Part shown: in pieces, positions 25,023 through 33,554 of the stretch
Numbering within the stretch: position 1 is the stretch's first letter
Layout of the letters: each line of letters opens with the position of its first letter
Made by a program: the position numbers and the translations under genes
Assembly: GCF_024055575.1 (NCBI RefSeq)
Contig: NZ_JAMXOE010000001.1
Location: 806,001-870,000, forward strand
Direction: 5' to 3'
From: Mucilaginibacter flavidus
Lineage (GTDB): Bacteria; Bacteroidota; Bacteroidia; Sphingobacteriales; Sphingobacteriaceae
DNA length: 64,000 nt
Notes under the pieces: generated by a model
What the model saw: the letters and a program-made list of their open reading frames with translations, nothing else
What the model was told of the DNA's origin: nothing
The model's database searches: none

Positions 25023-27038
25023 TTATTGCTTTTTCCAAACGTTATTGGCCTCGTTTACATCAGGGAAAACATGGTCTGGGTCATACGTAACAGACTCTAT
25101 TGCTTCGGTCGAGTTGTATCTTAACCTCCAGAATTTATTGCGTTGCCACACTTCAACCGGTAGTTTTACACGGTCGGTTTTACCGCTAACGGTTTTAATT
25201 TCCAGGATAACCGGCATTACTTGTTTTTCAAGGTTATCGATGGTGATAATAGCACCTTTTGTTGGATCATTGTCTACATAGTCAACGCTGCGTACACCAA
25301 CATCAAGCCTCCAGTTATTCTGGAACCAGCCTTTCCAGAACCATTGTAAACTTTCGCCCGATACGTTTTCCATAGTGCGGAAAAAGTCGTCGGGTGTAGG
25401 GTGCTTAAACGCCCATCTTTCAACGTAAGTTCTGAAAGCACGGTCGAAACGTTCAGGTCCCATTACCTGCTCACGCAGCAGTACTAATCCTGTGCTTGGT
25501 TTAAAATATTCATTCAGGCCTTTAATGTTTTCTTTGAAGCCATCGGCCTGGCTTAAAATTGGTTCAACACCAACGCGTGTCAGGGCGTCAGCAATCTTAT
25601 GCAGATCAGTCGGATTCTTCTGGGCATATTCCCCTTTATTAAAGTCGTCTGTAGAAAGTGTATTAATAAAGGTATTGAAGCCTTCGTCCATCCAGCCGTG
25701 CAGCCTTTCGTTCGAGCCTACGATCATCGGGAACCAGGTATGGCCAAACTCATGGTCGTTAACACCCCAAAGGCTACCCTTTGTAGCCTTGTAGCCACAA
25801 AAAACAATACCGGGATATTCCATACCGCCAACTACACCAGCAACGGCAGTAGCAGCAGGGTAAGGATATTCGAACCATTTTTTTGAATTATATTCCAGCG
25901 ATTTTTTCACGTATTCAGTTGAGCGGCCCCAGGCGTTATCGCCATCGCTCTCAACCGGATAGGCTGATATTGCTATTGTTTTCTTTCCGCTTGGCAAATC
26001 CATTTTAGCAGCATCTATAATAAACGATGCAGAAGATGCCCATGACGCGTCGCGTGCATTCTTTATTTTAAAGTGCCAGGTCAGCATCTTTTTGCCGGCC
26101 GGACGAGATGCAGGATCGGTAACTTCGGTAGCAGAGCGGATAACTACGGTTTTTTCGCTTGCAGCAGCCTGGGCCCAGCGTTTTACCTGTGCTGGTGTAT
26201 AAACTTCCAGTGGGTTAACCAATTCACCCGAACCCACTACGATGTGGTTAGCAGGTGCGGTAATGGTGAAATCGAAATCGCCGTATTCCAGGTAAAATTC
26301 GCCTGCACCTAGATATGGCAGGGTGTTCCAGCCCATTACATCGTCATACACGCACATGCGCGGGTACCATTGTGCAATAGTGAATATCTTCCCGTTTTTG
26401 GTATCCAGGATACCTGTACGGTCTGAACCGTAATTTGGCGGAATAAAACTGTATTCAATTTTAAGCTTTACCTGGCCTCCTGCTGCGCCAACGCCACTTG
26501 GTAAAAATACCTGCATACGGGTATCGCTCACTTCGAACTTAACATCGGTAGCAACGCCCTTTGCGTTTAATATTTTTATCGATTTTATTTTGAAGCCGGC
26601 ATCAAAAACCTGCCCGTTGCCCCAATCGCGGCTTGCCTTTACATTGCCACGCAACGGAACTATAGCCTGGCCGCGCGAATCTTCCTTAAACATGTTTTGC
26701 TCCATGTTCATCCACAAAAAGCCAAGTTTTTGCGGGCTGTTATTGGTATAGGTCAATACCTCCGAGCCGGTAATCTCATTTGTCTGGTCGTTTAGCGTAG
26801 CAGCCAATTGGTAATCAGCGCGGTTTTGCCAGTACTTTGGCCCCGGCTCGCCATCAGCAGCACGGTATTCAGTACCATTTTTGGTATAAAACGAGTACCC
26901 AAAGGTTTCGTGATTATCATAATTTGTAGCCGGCGGTGCAGCGGGCGCGTTTGGCGCTGGTGTGGTTTGCTGGGCACGGCTGATACCGGTTACAGCCAAT
27001 AATGCCAGTGTAAAACCGGCTATTAGTTTTAGTTTCAT
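25023..27038 (-). CDS. Secreted M1 family metallopeptidase (aminopeptidase N-like)
   Basis: 671 residues: signal peptide (1-22), Pro/Ala linker, N-terminal beta domain, then the catalytic domain with the GGMEYPG exopeptidase-type motif (~405) and the zinc site [20 protein letters not shown] followed by WMDEGFNTF (HExxH-x18-E). The C-terminus is shorter than in E. coli PepN and ends with a beta domain. Predicted to remove N-terminal residues from peptides in the periplasm or at the surface. A terminator follows. Confidence 0.9.
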   Translation of the reverse strand: MKLKLIAGFTLALLAVTGISRAQQTTPAPNAPAAPPATNYDNHETFGYSFYTKNGTEYRAADGEPGPKYWQNRADYQLAATLNDQTNEITGSEVLTYTNNSPQKLGFLWMNMEQNMFKEDSRGQAIVPLRGNVKASRDWGNGQVFDAGFKIKSIKILNAKGVATDVKFEVSDTRMQVFLPSGVGAAGGQVKLKIEYSFIPPNYGSDRTGILDTKNGKIFTIAQWYPRMCVYDDVMGWNTLPYLGAGEFYLEYGDFDFTITAPANHIVVGSGELVNPLEVYTPAQVKRWAQAAASEKTVVIRSATEVTDPASRPAGKKMLTWHFKIKNARDASWASSASFIIDAAKMDLPSGKKTIAISAYPVESDGDNAWGRSTEYVKKSLEYNSKKWFEYPYPAATAVAGVVGGMEYPGIVFCGYKATKGSLWGVNDHEFGHTWFPMIVGSNERLHGWMDEGFNTFINTLSTDDFNKGEYAQKNPTDLHKIADALTRVGVEPILSQADGFKENIKGLNEYFKPSTGLVLLREQVMGPERFDRAFRTYVERWAFKHPTPDDFFRTMENVSGESLQWFWKGWFQNNWRLDVGVRSVDYVDNDPTKGAIITIDNLEKQVMPVILEIKTVSGKTDRVKLPVEVWQRNKFWRLRYNSTEAIESVTYDPDHVFPDVNEANNVWKKQ

Positions 27039-27217
27039 TTTTTAAAAAGGTCAGTTTATAAAAATATACAGCAAGTATACTATTAATTGAGGAATGCTGC
27101 CTAAAGTAAAATAATTGTTACCGTTGGGAATTTGAAAATCACCCTTTTAGGGGGAGGATTATTGAAGTTGATTGGTTTGTGACATTGGCTTTTTAAAACC
27201 TTGAAACGGCTTTTTCC

Positions 27218-27246
27218 ATAGCGATGGGTTTAAAACCCATCGCTAT
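27218..27246. repeat. 29-bp near-perfect DNA palindrome
   Basis: ATAGCGATGGGTTT, one base, AAACCCATCGCTAT. It lies in the 270-bp gap between the ArsC-like and M1 genes, both minus strand. It has almost no loop, so it looks like a dispersed palindrome rather than a terminator. Nothing else is recognisable in the gap. Confidence 0.7.
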
Positions 27247-27309
27247 AAAAATTTAATTGAAAAATAATCTTTCGGAATTTTCCGTCTTTGCTGACTTTCC
27301 GGACTCAGC

Positions 27310-27657
27310 TCACTTAATAAACTTCTTACTGTACTCCACTTCATCAAAACCAAAAAACAAGAAATCGCCATCTTCAATAACAGGGCGTTTTATCATGCTG
27401 GTTTTCAGTTGCAGCAGTTGCAGGGCATCGGCTTTGGTTTTAATGCTTTCTTTTACGGCAGGGTCCAGCTGTTTCCAGGTTAGGCCCTGCTTGTTCATAA
27501 ACTTTTCGTAACCGGCTTTTGCATCCCACTCGCCAAGTTTTTCGGGGCTTACGCCAAGTTTTTTAAAATCATGAAATTCGTAAGCAACATGGTTGGCCTT
27601 TAGCCAGTCGAGCGCTTTTTTTACCGTATTGCAGTTGGTTATTCCGTAAACTTTCAT
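27310..27657 (-). CDS. ArsC/YffB-family thioredoxin-fold protein
   Basis: 115 residues. MKVYGITNCNTVKKALDWLK has the ArsC/Spx family N-terminus with a single Cys (CNTV, residue 9). LKTSMIKRPVIEDGDFLFFG (~88-107) is the conserved RPxI region. It lacks the extra Cys residues of plasmid arsenate reductases and is closest to YffB. Cytosolic and possibly glutathione- or thiol-linked; arsenate reduction is unproven. It starts 12 nt after the stop of the receptor gene upstream on the same strand. Confidence 0.85.
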   Translation of the reverse strand: MKVYGITNCNTVKKALDWLKANHVAYEFHDFKKLGVSPEKLGEWDAKAGYEKFMNKQGLTWKQLDPAVKESIKTKADALQLLQLKTSMIKRPVIEDGDFLFFGFDEVEYSKKFIK

Positions 27658-27669
27658 ACCGCAAATATA

Positions 27670-30102
27670 TTATTTTCCGGTTGTCGGTTTCTCCGCTCCT
27701 TTGGTATCATCATTATCAATGCCGCGCTGGTTCTTTTTAATCTCGGCCTTTAGTTTACCAAAGCGGTAGTTAAAGCCAAAATTGAACGAGCGCAACGGAG
27801 ATTCTGAAGTATTGCTTTGGTAGAATGCAGGGTCGCGGGTGTAGCTGGTATAAGTGCGGTTTTTGCTTTGGGGGTTATTTACGTTAAAAAATATCGAACC
27901 CTTTTTATTCAGTATATCTTTTGAAGTACTGATACATGTGAACGTATTGGAGCTTGATTTACCCTGCAGTGTTATGTAAGCGCTGGAGTAGCCTGCGTTT
28001 ATCCCGGCGCGCCAGGTGTCAGTTATCTTGTAGCCCATATAGGTGAAGGCATTGCCTGTTAGCCCTTTATTGCTGTAAAGCTGGTTGTTGAAATATCCTT
28101 TTATCCAAACGTTTGATACCCTGGCATTAAGGTTAAAGCTGATTTTTTTACTGATGGGATAATTAAAGCTGCCGTTAATACCCAGGTTTTTGTTGGTACC
28201 AAGGTTTTGAGGGGTACTGTAAGTAACCGTATCTACCAGCTTTGTGACGCGCTGAATTGTATTGTTGGAGAAAAAGTAGGACATGCCGATGTTGAAACCG
28301 CCTTTGCTAAACTTGCTGTAGTTAAGTTCCAGGCTGTGGTTAAGGGCAGGTTCCAGGTTGGGGTTACCCGAACTAATGAACCTCGGATTGGTTTTATCAA
28401 CAAAAGGATTCAGGTCGCCAATATACGGCCGTTGTATCCTGTTGGTGAAACCAAAGTTAAGGCTGGCGTTATTTTTAAGCTTACGCTGCAACGATACCGA
28501 TGGGAAAAAATTGTAATAATTTCTGTCGAGAAAGCCGCCCTGTGATAAAAAGTTTGCGTTGAGGTAAGTGCCTTCTATCCTTACACCGGCTTTTACACCC
28601 CAGTTATCTTTATTGTATTGATAGGTATTATAAAAGCCGTAAACGTTTTGATTGTAAATAAAATTATTGGTGCTTCTAGGGTCTACCGCGTATGTCTGTG
28701 TGGTATCGTTAAAAATGCTGTTCTCAAAATCGCTGATGTTGTGCCGCAATATGGCTTTAAGTCCACCCTCAATAGTGAGGTTTTTTAAGGGGTGAACATA
28801 ATCTGCCTGTATATTCTGCTCACGCGATCCGGAGTTGTTAAACTGCGTATAGCTTGGCTGCCCGTAATTAAACCTATCGAAAATGCTGTTGCTGGTGGTG
28901 TTATCGCCTGGTGAGTTGGAGTACTTATAACTAAAAGTTAGCAATCGCTGTTTGCTGCTTTTAAAACCCAACTGGTAGTTAACTCCAAAATCAAACCCGT
29001 TATTTTTGTTGTGGCCGGTATTCCTTATCCGGTAGCTTTGGATAAGCGCGCCCAAATCATCAAACTCGTTCGAGAACTGGTTATTTTCACTATTGCTGTG
29101 CCCGTTGTTAAAATCGATAGAGCCGGTGATTAAGTTAAGGCTGTCAATTTCATAGCTTACCTCGGTGCTGGTATAAATATAACGACCTGAATTTACATTG
29201 GAAGAATTTTGCTTTAACAAGGTGGTATCCGGCTTATAAGAAGTCAGGTCGGACGTTGATGATGAATAGCGCTTCTTCTGGTATCCGAAACCGGTGTAAT
29301 TAGTAACACCCAGTTTACCCTGTTTTATGTTGAGGTTTACGCCTCCACCGGGCCCGTAAAGCGTATTATAACGCAGGTTAACGTTGCCATTATAACCCTG
29401 GTCTATCTTTTTATTGGTGATGATATTGATTATACCTGCCAAACCCTCTGCATCATACTTTGCCGGCGGCGTGGTAATTACCTCAATTTTTTGGATGCTG
29501 CTTGCCGGCATCGACTTAAACACATCCGACGGGTTATGCGCCACCAGCGATGATGGTTTGCCGTTTATCAAAATTTTATAGTTGCTCTCGCCTTTTAGCT
29601 GGATGTTATCACTGGCGTCAACCGTTAGCAAGGGCACTTTACGCAACATATCCAGCACGTTTTGTGTTTTAGTTTCAGGGTCTGCCTGTACATCATAGGT
29701 CAGGCGGTCAATTTCCTGTTTTACCACGGGCCTCAAAGCAGTTATGGAAACTTCTTTTAGTTGATTTTTTGCAGTAGATAAAAAAATGCGACCTACGTTT
29801 ACCTCTTCGTCGCCGCCGGTTATCTTTATTATTTTGTTGCCATACCCTACCGACGCCACTGTTAGCTGGTATGTTTTACCGGTGACAGTTTTTAACTCAA
29901 AAGTGCCGTCATCTTTAGTAAGACCACCACGAACCGCTTGTTTGGTTGCAGCATCGATCAGCGAAACGGTAGCGTAACCAACAGGGGTTTTTGTTGCAGA
30001 ATCTATAACTGTTCCTTTAACGGTTAATGGCTTTGGCGCTGGCTGGGCAAAAACTATGGCCGAAATACAACAGCACACAGCCATCAGTAAAAAATGTTTC
30101 AT
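27670..30102 (-). CDS. TonB-type outer-membrane beta-barrel protein (OMP_b-brl_3)
   Basis: 810 residues: signal peptide (1-19), CarboxypepD_reg-like domain (PLTVKGTVIDSATKTPVGYA, ~25-105), plug (VQADPETKTQNVLDMLRKVP, INGKPSSLVAHNPSDVFKSM, KYDAEGLAGIINIITNKK, ~130-235), then a C-terminal barrel of the outer-membrane beta-barrel family 3. Unlike SusC there is no SusD partner next door and no TonB-box can be assigned. The substrate is unknown. The C-terminus is hydrophilic (EIKKNQRGIDNDDTKGAEKP). Confidence 0.85.
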   Translation of the reverse strand: MKHFLLMAVCCCISAIVFAQPAPKPLTVKGTVIDSATKTPVGYATVSLIDAATKQAVRGGLTKDDGTFELKTVTGKTYQLTVASVGYGNKIIKITGGDEEVNVGRIFLSTAKNQLKEVSITALRPVVKQEIDRLTYDVQADPETKTQNVLDMLRKVPLLTVDASDNIQLKGESNYKILINGKPSSLVAHNPSDVFKSMPASSIQKIEVITTPPAKYDAEGLAGIINIITNKKIDQGYNGNVNLRYNTLYGPGGGVNLNIKQGKLGVTNYTGFGYQKKRYSSSTSDLTSYKPDTTLLKQNSSNVNSGRYIYTSTEVSYEIDSLNLITGSIDFNNGHSNSENNQFSNEFDDLGALIQSYRIRNTGHNKNNGFDFGVNYQLGFKSSKQRLLTFSYKYSNSPGDNTTSNSIFDRFNYGQPSYTQFNNSGSREQNIQADYVHPLKNLTIEGGLKAILRHNISDFENSIFNDTTQTYAVDPRSTNNFIYNQNVYGFYNTYQYNKDNWGVKAGVRIEGTYLNANFLSQGGFLDRNYYNFFPSVSLQRKLKNNASLNFGFTNRIQRPYIGDLNPFVDKTNPRFISSGNPNLEPALNHSLELNYSKFSKGGFNIGMSYFFSNNTIQRVTKLVDTVTYSTPQNLGTNKNLGINGSFNYPISKKISFNLNARVSNVWIKGYFNNQLYSNKGLTGNAFTYMGYKITDTWRAGINAGYSSAYITLQGKSSSNTFTCISTSKDILNKKGSIFFNVNNPQSKNRTYTSYTRDPAFYQSNTSESPLRSFNFGFNYRFGKLKAEIKKNQRGIDNDDTKGAEKPTTGK

Positions 30103-30325
30103 TAAGGGTATTTTGATATTTGGCGCGAAGATATTACCTCTGTCCGCATAAAAAAAACGTTTTTGCCTAATTTAACTATCATTTTAGTTACGTAACGCGG
30201 TTGTTACTTTGTTGCAGTAAATATTAGGCGGTAATACGCACTAATCCAGGTTACCCAGCTAATGTTCCTGATTGTTCCGGGACGGAAAGGAGATTAAGAA
30301 AAATTTTAAACTTTTAAAAATCCGG

Positions 30326-30886
30326 CTATTTATTATACCACGTCATGGTAAGTTCGGCACCGATGGTGGCGTAGCTTTTTATCATTTCTATCGAGCGGTC
30401 TATTAAAGCAGGCAGTTCTGGCAGTTCATTTTTGTCAAAAGCGTCAAGTACATAATCAACCTGGCGGCCTTTCGGAAAGTTATCGCCAACGCCAAAACGC
30501 AGGCGGGCATAATTGTTATGACCAAGAGTCGCTTCAATATGTTTCAGGCCATTGTGGCCTGCGGCGCTGCCCTTGGGTTTTAGGCGCAAGGTGCCAAACG
30601 GCAGGGCGATATCGTCAACCAGCACCAACACATTTTCGATCGGAATTTTCAGGTCCTTCATCCAATGGTTAAGGGCTTTGCCGCTAAGGTTCATAAACGT
30701 TGTGGGCTTTATCAGAAACAATTTACGAGCCTTGTGACTAACCTCGGTATAGTAAGCCAGGCGCATATTATAAAACTTCGCGCCTTCCTGCTTCGCAAAT
30801 TCATTTAATATCATAAAGCCTATGTTATGCCGGGTGTCGGCATATTCGGGCCCAATGTTTCCTAAACCTACAATTAAATAGTTCAT
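30326..30886 (-). CDS. pth: Peptidyl-tRNA hydrolase
   Basis: 186 residues, standard length. It releases tRNA from aborted peptidyl-tRNA. GLGNIGPEYADTRHNIGFMI carries Asn and catalytic His (TRHN), VLVDDIALPFGTLRLKPKGS carries the catalytic Asp, and AAGHNGLKHIEATLG the third conserved Asn. It is downstream of the L25 gene, the usual ctc-pth pairing, but separated by a terminator-like hairpin and repeats. Confidence 0.97.
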   Translation of the reverse strand: MNYLIVGLGNIGPEYADTRHNIGFMILNEFAKQEGAKFYNMRLAYYTEVSHKARKLFLIKPTTFMNLSGKALNHWMKDLKIPIENVLVLVDDIALPFGTLRLKPKGSAAGHNGLKHIEATLGHNNYARLRFGVGDNFPKGRQVDYVLDAFDKNELPELPALIDRSIEMIKSYATIGAELTMTWYNK

Positions 30887-31049
30887 GCCCCCTGGCCCCC
30901 TAAAGGGGGGAATTTATTATTGCAGCTGCGCTGCAAAATGTATAATTATTAAAACGCGAAGATATTACTTTTAACAAAAACAGCGACAAGTATAAACTTA
31001 TCGCTGTTAATTTTTCCCTTTTTGCTCCCCCTTCAGGGGGTGGGGGGCT
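30887..31049. repeat. Inverted pair of CCCCTAAAGGGG-type elements between L25 and pth
   Basis: 30887-30910 (CCCCCTGGCCCCCTAAAGGG) ends exactly at the pth start codon. 31025-31049 (CCCCCTTCAGGGGGTGGGGG) runs into the L25 stop codon. It is the same family and the same codon-abutting placement as at 11471-11550. Confidence 0.8.
30974..31010 (-). terminator. Terminator-like hairpin after the L25 gene
   Basis: The minus strand has AACAGCGATAAGT, loop, ACTTGTCGCTGTT, then TTTGTT: a 13-bp stem with one wobble. It lies 40 nt after the L25 stop and before pth. Confidence 0.7.
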
Positions 31050-31632
31050 ATTTTTTACCGGCAGCAGCTTCCTGCTCAGCCTGGCGCAATGCACGTGAAG
31101 TAGTTACCGAAACAATGGTATCTTCTTTAGCGTTCATAATTGTAAGCTTGTTAACTGTGATGTCGCTAACCTTTACAGATTTACCAACTTCCAAAGTTTC
31201 AATGCTTACTTCAATAGCGTCCAAATGATCTTTTGGCAATGCTTTGATGCGCAGTTTTCTTAATTTTTGCACAAGTTTACCACCTGTTTTAACACCTGGC
31301 GAAGTTCCGGTTAATTTAACAGGGATTTCGATAGTGATTGGTTTCTTCTCGTCTAACAGTAAAAAATCCACGTGGATAATTTGTTCTGTCAACGGGTGAA
31401 ACTGCAGGTCTTTAATAATAGCCTGTGATTTTGTACCGGCAATGTCTAAGTTGATGAAATGAACAACCGGCGTATAAACTACGGCTTTCAAATCACTTGC
31501 GGACACTGAAAAGTGGGTTTGGGTTGGCCCACCGTAAAGTACTGCTGGCACCAGGCTCTGGTAACGCAGTTCTTTAGCGTCTCTTTTCCCTACGTTCTCT
31601 CTTGGAGAACCGCTAATAGCAATTGATTTCAT
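31048..31632 (-). CDS. rplY: 50S ribosomal protein L25/general stress protein Ctc
   Basis: 194 residues: the N-terminal L25 domain (MKSIAISGSPRENVGKRDAK, LRYQSLVPAVLYGG) that binds 5S rRNA, plus the C-terminal beta domain of the long Ctc type (PVKLTGTSPGVKTGGKLVQK). The Ala/Glu-rich tail EQEAAAGKK is common in Bacteroidota. It lies between prs and pth, a conserved neighbourhood. Confidence 0.95.
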   Translation of the reverse strand: MKSIAISGSPRENVGKRDAKELRYQSLVPAVLYGGPTQTHFSVSASDLKAVVYTPVVHFINLDIAGTKSQAIIKDLQFHPLTEQIIHVDFLLLDEKKPITIEIPVKLTGTSPGVKTGGKLVQKLRKLRIKALPKDHLDAIEVSIETLEVGKSVKVSDITVNKLTIMNAKEDTIVSVTTSRALRQAEQEAAAGKK

Positions 31633-31650
31633 TTTTATTTATTTTTATTT

Positions 31651-31740
31651 ATTGTAAGTCCATAGTCTATAGACAATGGTTTTATTATTATTCGCTTTTC
31701 AATTTTCACCATGGACTATCGACCATGGTCTGTGGACTTC
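31651..31740. repeat. CCATGGACTATCGACC word repeat between prs and L25
   Basis: AAGTCCATAGTCTATAGACA (31656-31675) faces CCATGGACTATCGACCATGG then TCTGTGGACTT (31710-31740), forming a loose inverted pair. The right part ends at the prs stop. The same words recur at 37080-37150. Confidence 0.75.
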
Positions 31741-32685
31741 TCAGTCTACCCTAAACAACTGGCTTATCGAGCCGTGTTCGTTTACATTCATTATCGCCTT
31801 GGCAAATAAATCAGCAGTACTAAGCACTTTAACTTTATCGCTTTGGTGTTTTAACCCGATCGTATCGGTAACAATCAGTTCGGTTAATACCGAATTTTCC
31901 AGCGTTTCGTATGCTTTACCCGATAATACAGGATGCGTACAAACTGCACGTACGCTGTTAGCGCCACGTTCCATAATCAACGCTGCAGCTTTTGCCAATG
32001 TACCAGCGGTATCACATATATCATCAATCAACACTATATCCTGCCCGGTTACATCGCCAATCAGCGTCATCGACTCGATTTCGTTGGCGCGTTTTCGGCG
32101 TTTATCGCATATTACAACCTCTGCATTAAAAAACTTGGCGAAGGTACGTGCCCTGTACGAGCCACCCATGTCAGGCGACGCGATAGTCAGGTTTTTCAGC
32201 TTCAGGCTTTTTATATAAGGAACAAAAATTATTGAAGCATCAAGGTGATCAACCGGGATATCAAAAAAGCCCTGTATCTGCGCAGCGTGCAAATCCATGG
32301 TCATGATGCGGTTGATGCCTGCGGCTACCAGTAAGTTGGCAACCAGCTTTGCACCGATAGCTACACGGGGTTTATCCTTCCTGTCCTGTCTTGCCAAACC
32401 GAAATAAGGGATCACTGCTGTGACATAATGCGCCGATGCACGCCTCGCGGCATCAATCATCATCAGCAGTTCCATCAGGTTATCGGTAGGGGGGTTGGTG
32501 CTTTGTATTAAAAATACGTCGCTGCCACGTACCGATTCATTAAAATGTGGTTGAAACTCGCCATCACTAAAACGCGAAACCTCAACTTCGCCCAGCTCAC
32601 GGCCGTACGACGCTGCAACTTTTTCAGCCAGTTTTTGAGTGGCCGAACCTGCAAATAATTTAACGGGGTTAAATTGTAAAGGCAT
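31741..32685 (-). CDS. prs: Ribose-phosphate pyrophosphokinase
   Basis: 314 residues, standard length. It makes PRPP from ribose 5-phosphate and ATP for nucleotide, His and Trp synthesis. The motifs DVFLIQSTNPPTDNLMELLM, YFGLARQDRKDKPRVAIGAK (catalytic and ATP region), SPDMGGSYRARTFAK and the PRPP loop DIVLIDDICDTAGTLAKA are intact. It heads the prs-L25-pth group. Confidence 0.97.
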   Translation of the reverse strand: MPLQFNPVKLFAGSATQKLAEKVAASYGRELGEVEVSRFSDGEFQPHFNESVRGSDVFLIQSTNPPTDNLMELLMMIDAARRASAHYVTAVIPYFGLARQDRKDKPRVAIGAKLVANLLVAAGINRIMTMDLHAAQIQGFFDIPVDHLDASIIFVPYIKSLKLKNLTIASPDMGGSYRARTFAKFFNAEVVICDKRRKRANEIESMTLIGDVTGQDIVLIDDICDTAGTLAKAAALIMERGANSVRAVCTHPVLSGKAYETLENSVLTELIVTDTIGLKHQSDKVKVLSTADLFAKAIMNVNEHGSISQLFRVD

Positions 32686-32687
32686 TT

Positions 32688-32850
32688 TTGATTTCGGATT
32701 TCGGACGTTCGATTTCGGAATTATTTTTTTTTACTTCGGATTTCTTGATTCCACGCAAGTAATTTTTTAATTGCCTGCTATAAAAACAATTTCGGATTCC
32801 GCTTTTTCAACCGGAGTAAATCCGAAATAGAAAATCCGAAATCCGAAATA
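32688..32850. repeat. TTCGGATTT/AAATCCGAA word array between tRNA-Gln and prs
   Basis: 32688-32725 and 32731-32750 repeat the word TTCGGATTTC; 32816-32850 repeats the complement (AAATCCGAAATCCGAAAT). Together they form an inverted pair with a period of about 9-10 nt that fills the gap between the prs start and the 3' end of the tRNA. Confidence 0.8.
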
Positions 32851-32857
32851 AAAATTG

Positions 32858-32929
32858 TTGCCCGACCAGGATTCGAACCTAGACAAACGGTACCAAAAAC
32901 CGTCGTACTACCATTATACTATCAGGCAA
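32858..32929 (-). tRNA. tRNA-Gln (anticodon TTG)
   Basis: The 72-nt cloverleaf on the minus strand begins TTGCCTGATAGTATAATGGT. The acceptor arms TTGCCTG/CGGGCAA pair, and the anticodon arm ACGGT-TTTTGGT-ACCGT exposes TTG. The T arm contains GGTTCGAATCC. CCA is not encoded. Confidence 0.95.
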
Positions 32930-32965
32930 TCTCCTTAGGTTTGTTATCCATTCCAAAAAGGAATG

Positions 32966-32994
32966 CAAATATAGGAGGTTTTTTTTGTTCTCAA
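32966..32994 (-). promoter_or_regulatory. Predicted promoter of tRNA-Gln
   Basis: The minus strand has TTG (32992-32994), an 18-bp spacer and TATATTTG (32966-32973), 36 nt before the mature tRNA 5' end. Confidence 0.7.
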
Positions 32995-33554
32995 AAAGGT
33001 TTTTGAAAAAAAGTATTTTACAGCCATAGACTACTCGCGTTGTTTAATCAAGGCGCTATATTTGGTATAAACATAAAAGGATGATAACTGATATTGAGCA
33101 GGAGACATTGGATATACAGTGGTTTTTTTACCAACGGTAGCGAAATAGGATTCGCAGCGTCAGCAGGTGGTCAACTTCCCGGATGTATTTTAAGGAAGTC
33201 GTAAGATGAGCTTGAAATTCTAAGTAAATATTTCGGAACCATGCCACTTAACAGCGATGCTATTGTAAACGGTCGTTTAACTAAGAAAGACAGAGGGCCG
33301 GACAACCAATTTGTTTCCTGTTTCCTGGAAATGTCGAGACGTGAGTTATTCTCATTTGATAAAACAGTCCCGGGCAATTTCGCCGACACCGGATACAGAT
33401 TAATATCGAGGCCAGCCTGCCCGGTAAATTTAAAATCTTTGCCGGGTAATATTCTATCACTCTTGAAAAGCGCTTTTATAAATAATGAAATGCCGGAAAC
33501 TTTTGACATCAGCGATTTTGGTGATTAAGACTATCTGAACACAGAACGTGTAAA
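32995..33554. other. Stretch without a gene I can support
   Basis: Two overlapping opposite frames are open here: 33241-33528 plus strand (95 codons) and 33171-33509 minus strand (112 codons). Neither shows a recognisable domain, signal peptide or convincing ribosome-binding site. One may be a remnant gene, but I cannot tell which. No repeat stands out. Confidence 0.4.

Noticed and set aside
27661..27668. Promoter for the ArsC-like gene (TATATTTG on the minus strand)
   Set aside because: It is only a few bases from the start codon and has no TTG at the -33 position.
33045..33056. Plus-strand promoter (TATATTTG)
   Set aside because: The nearest TTG is about 14 bp upstream, too close, and no supported gene follows.
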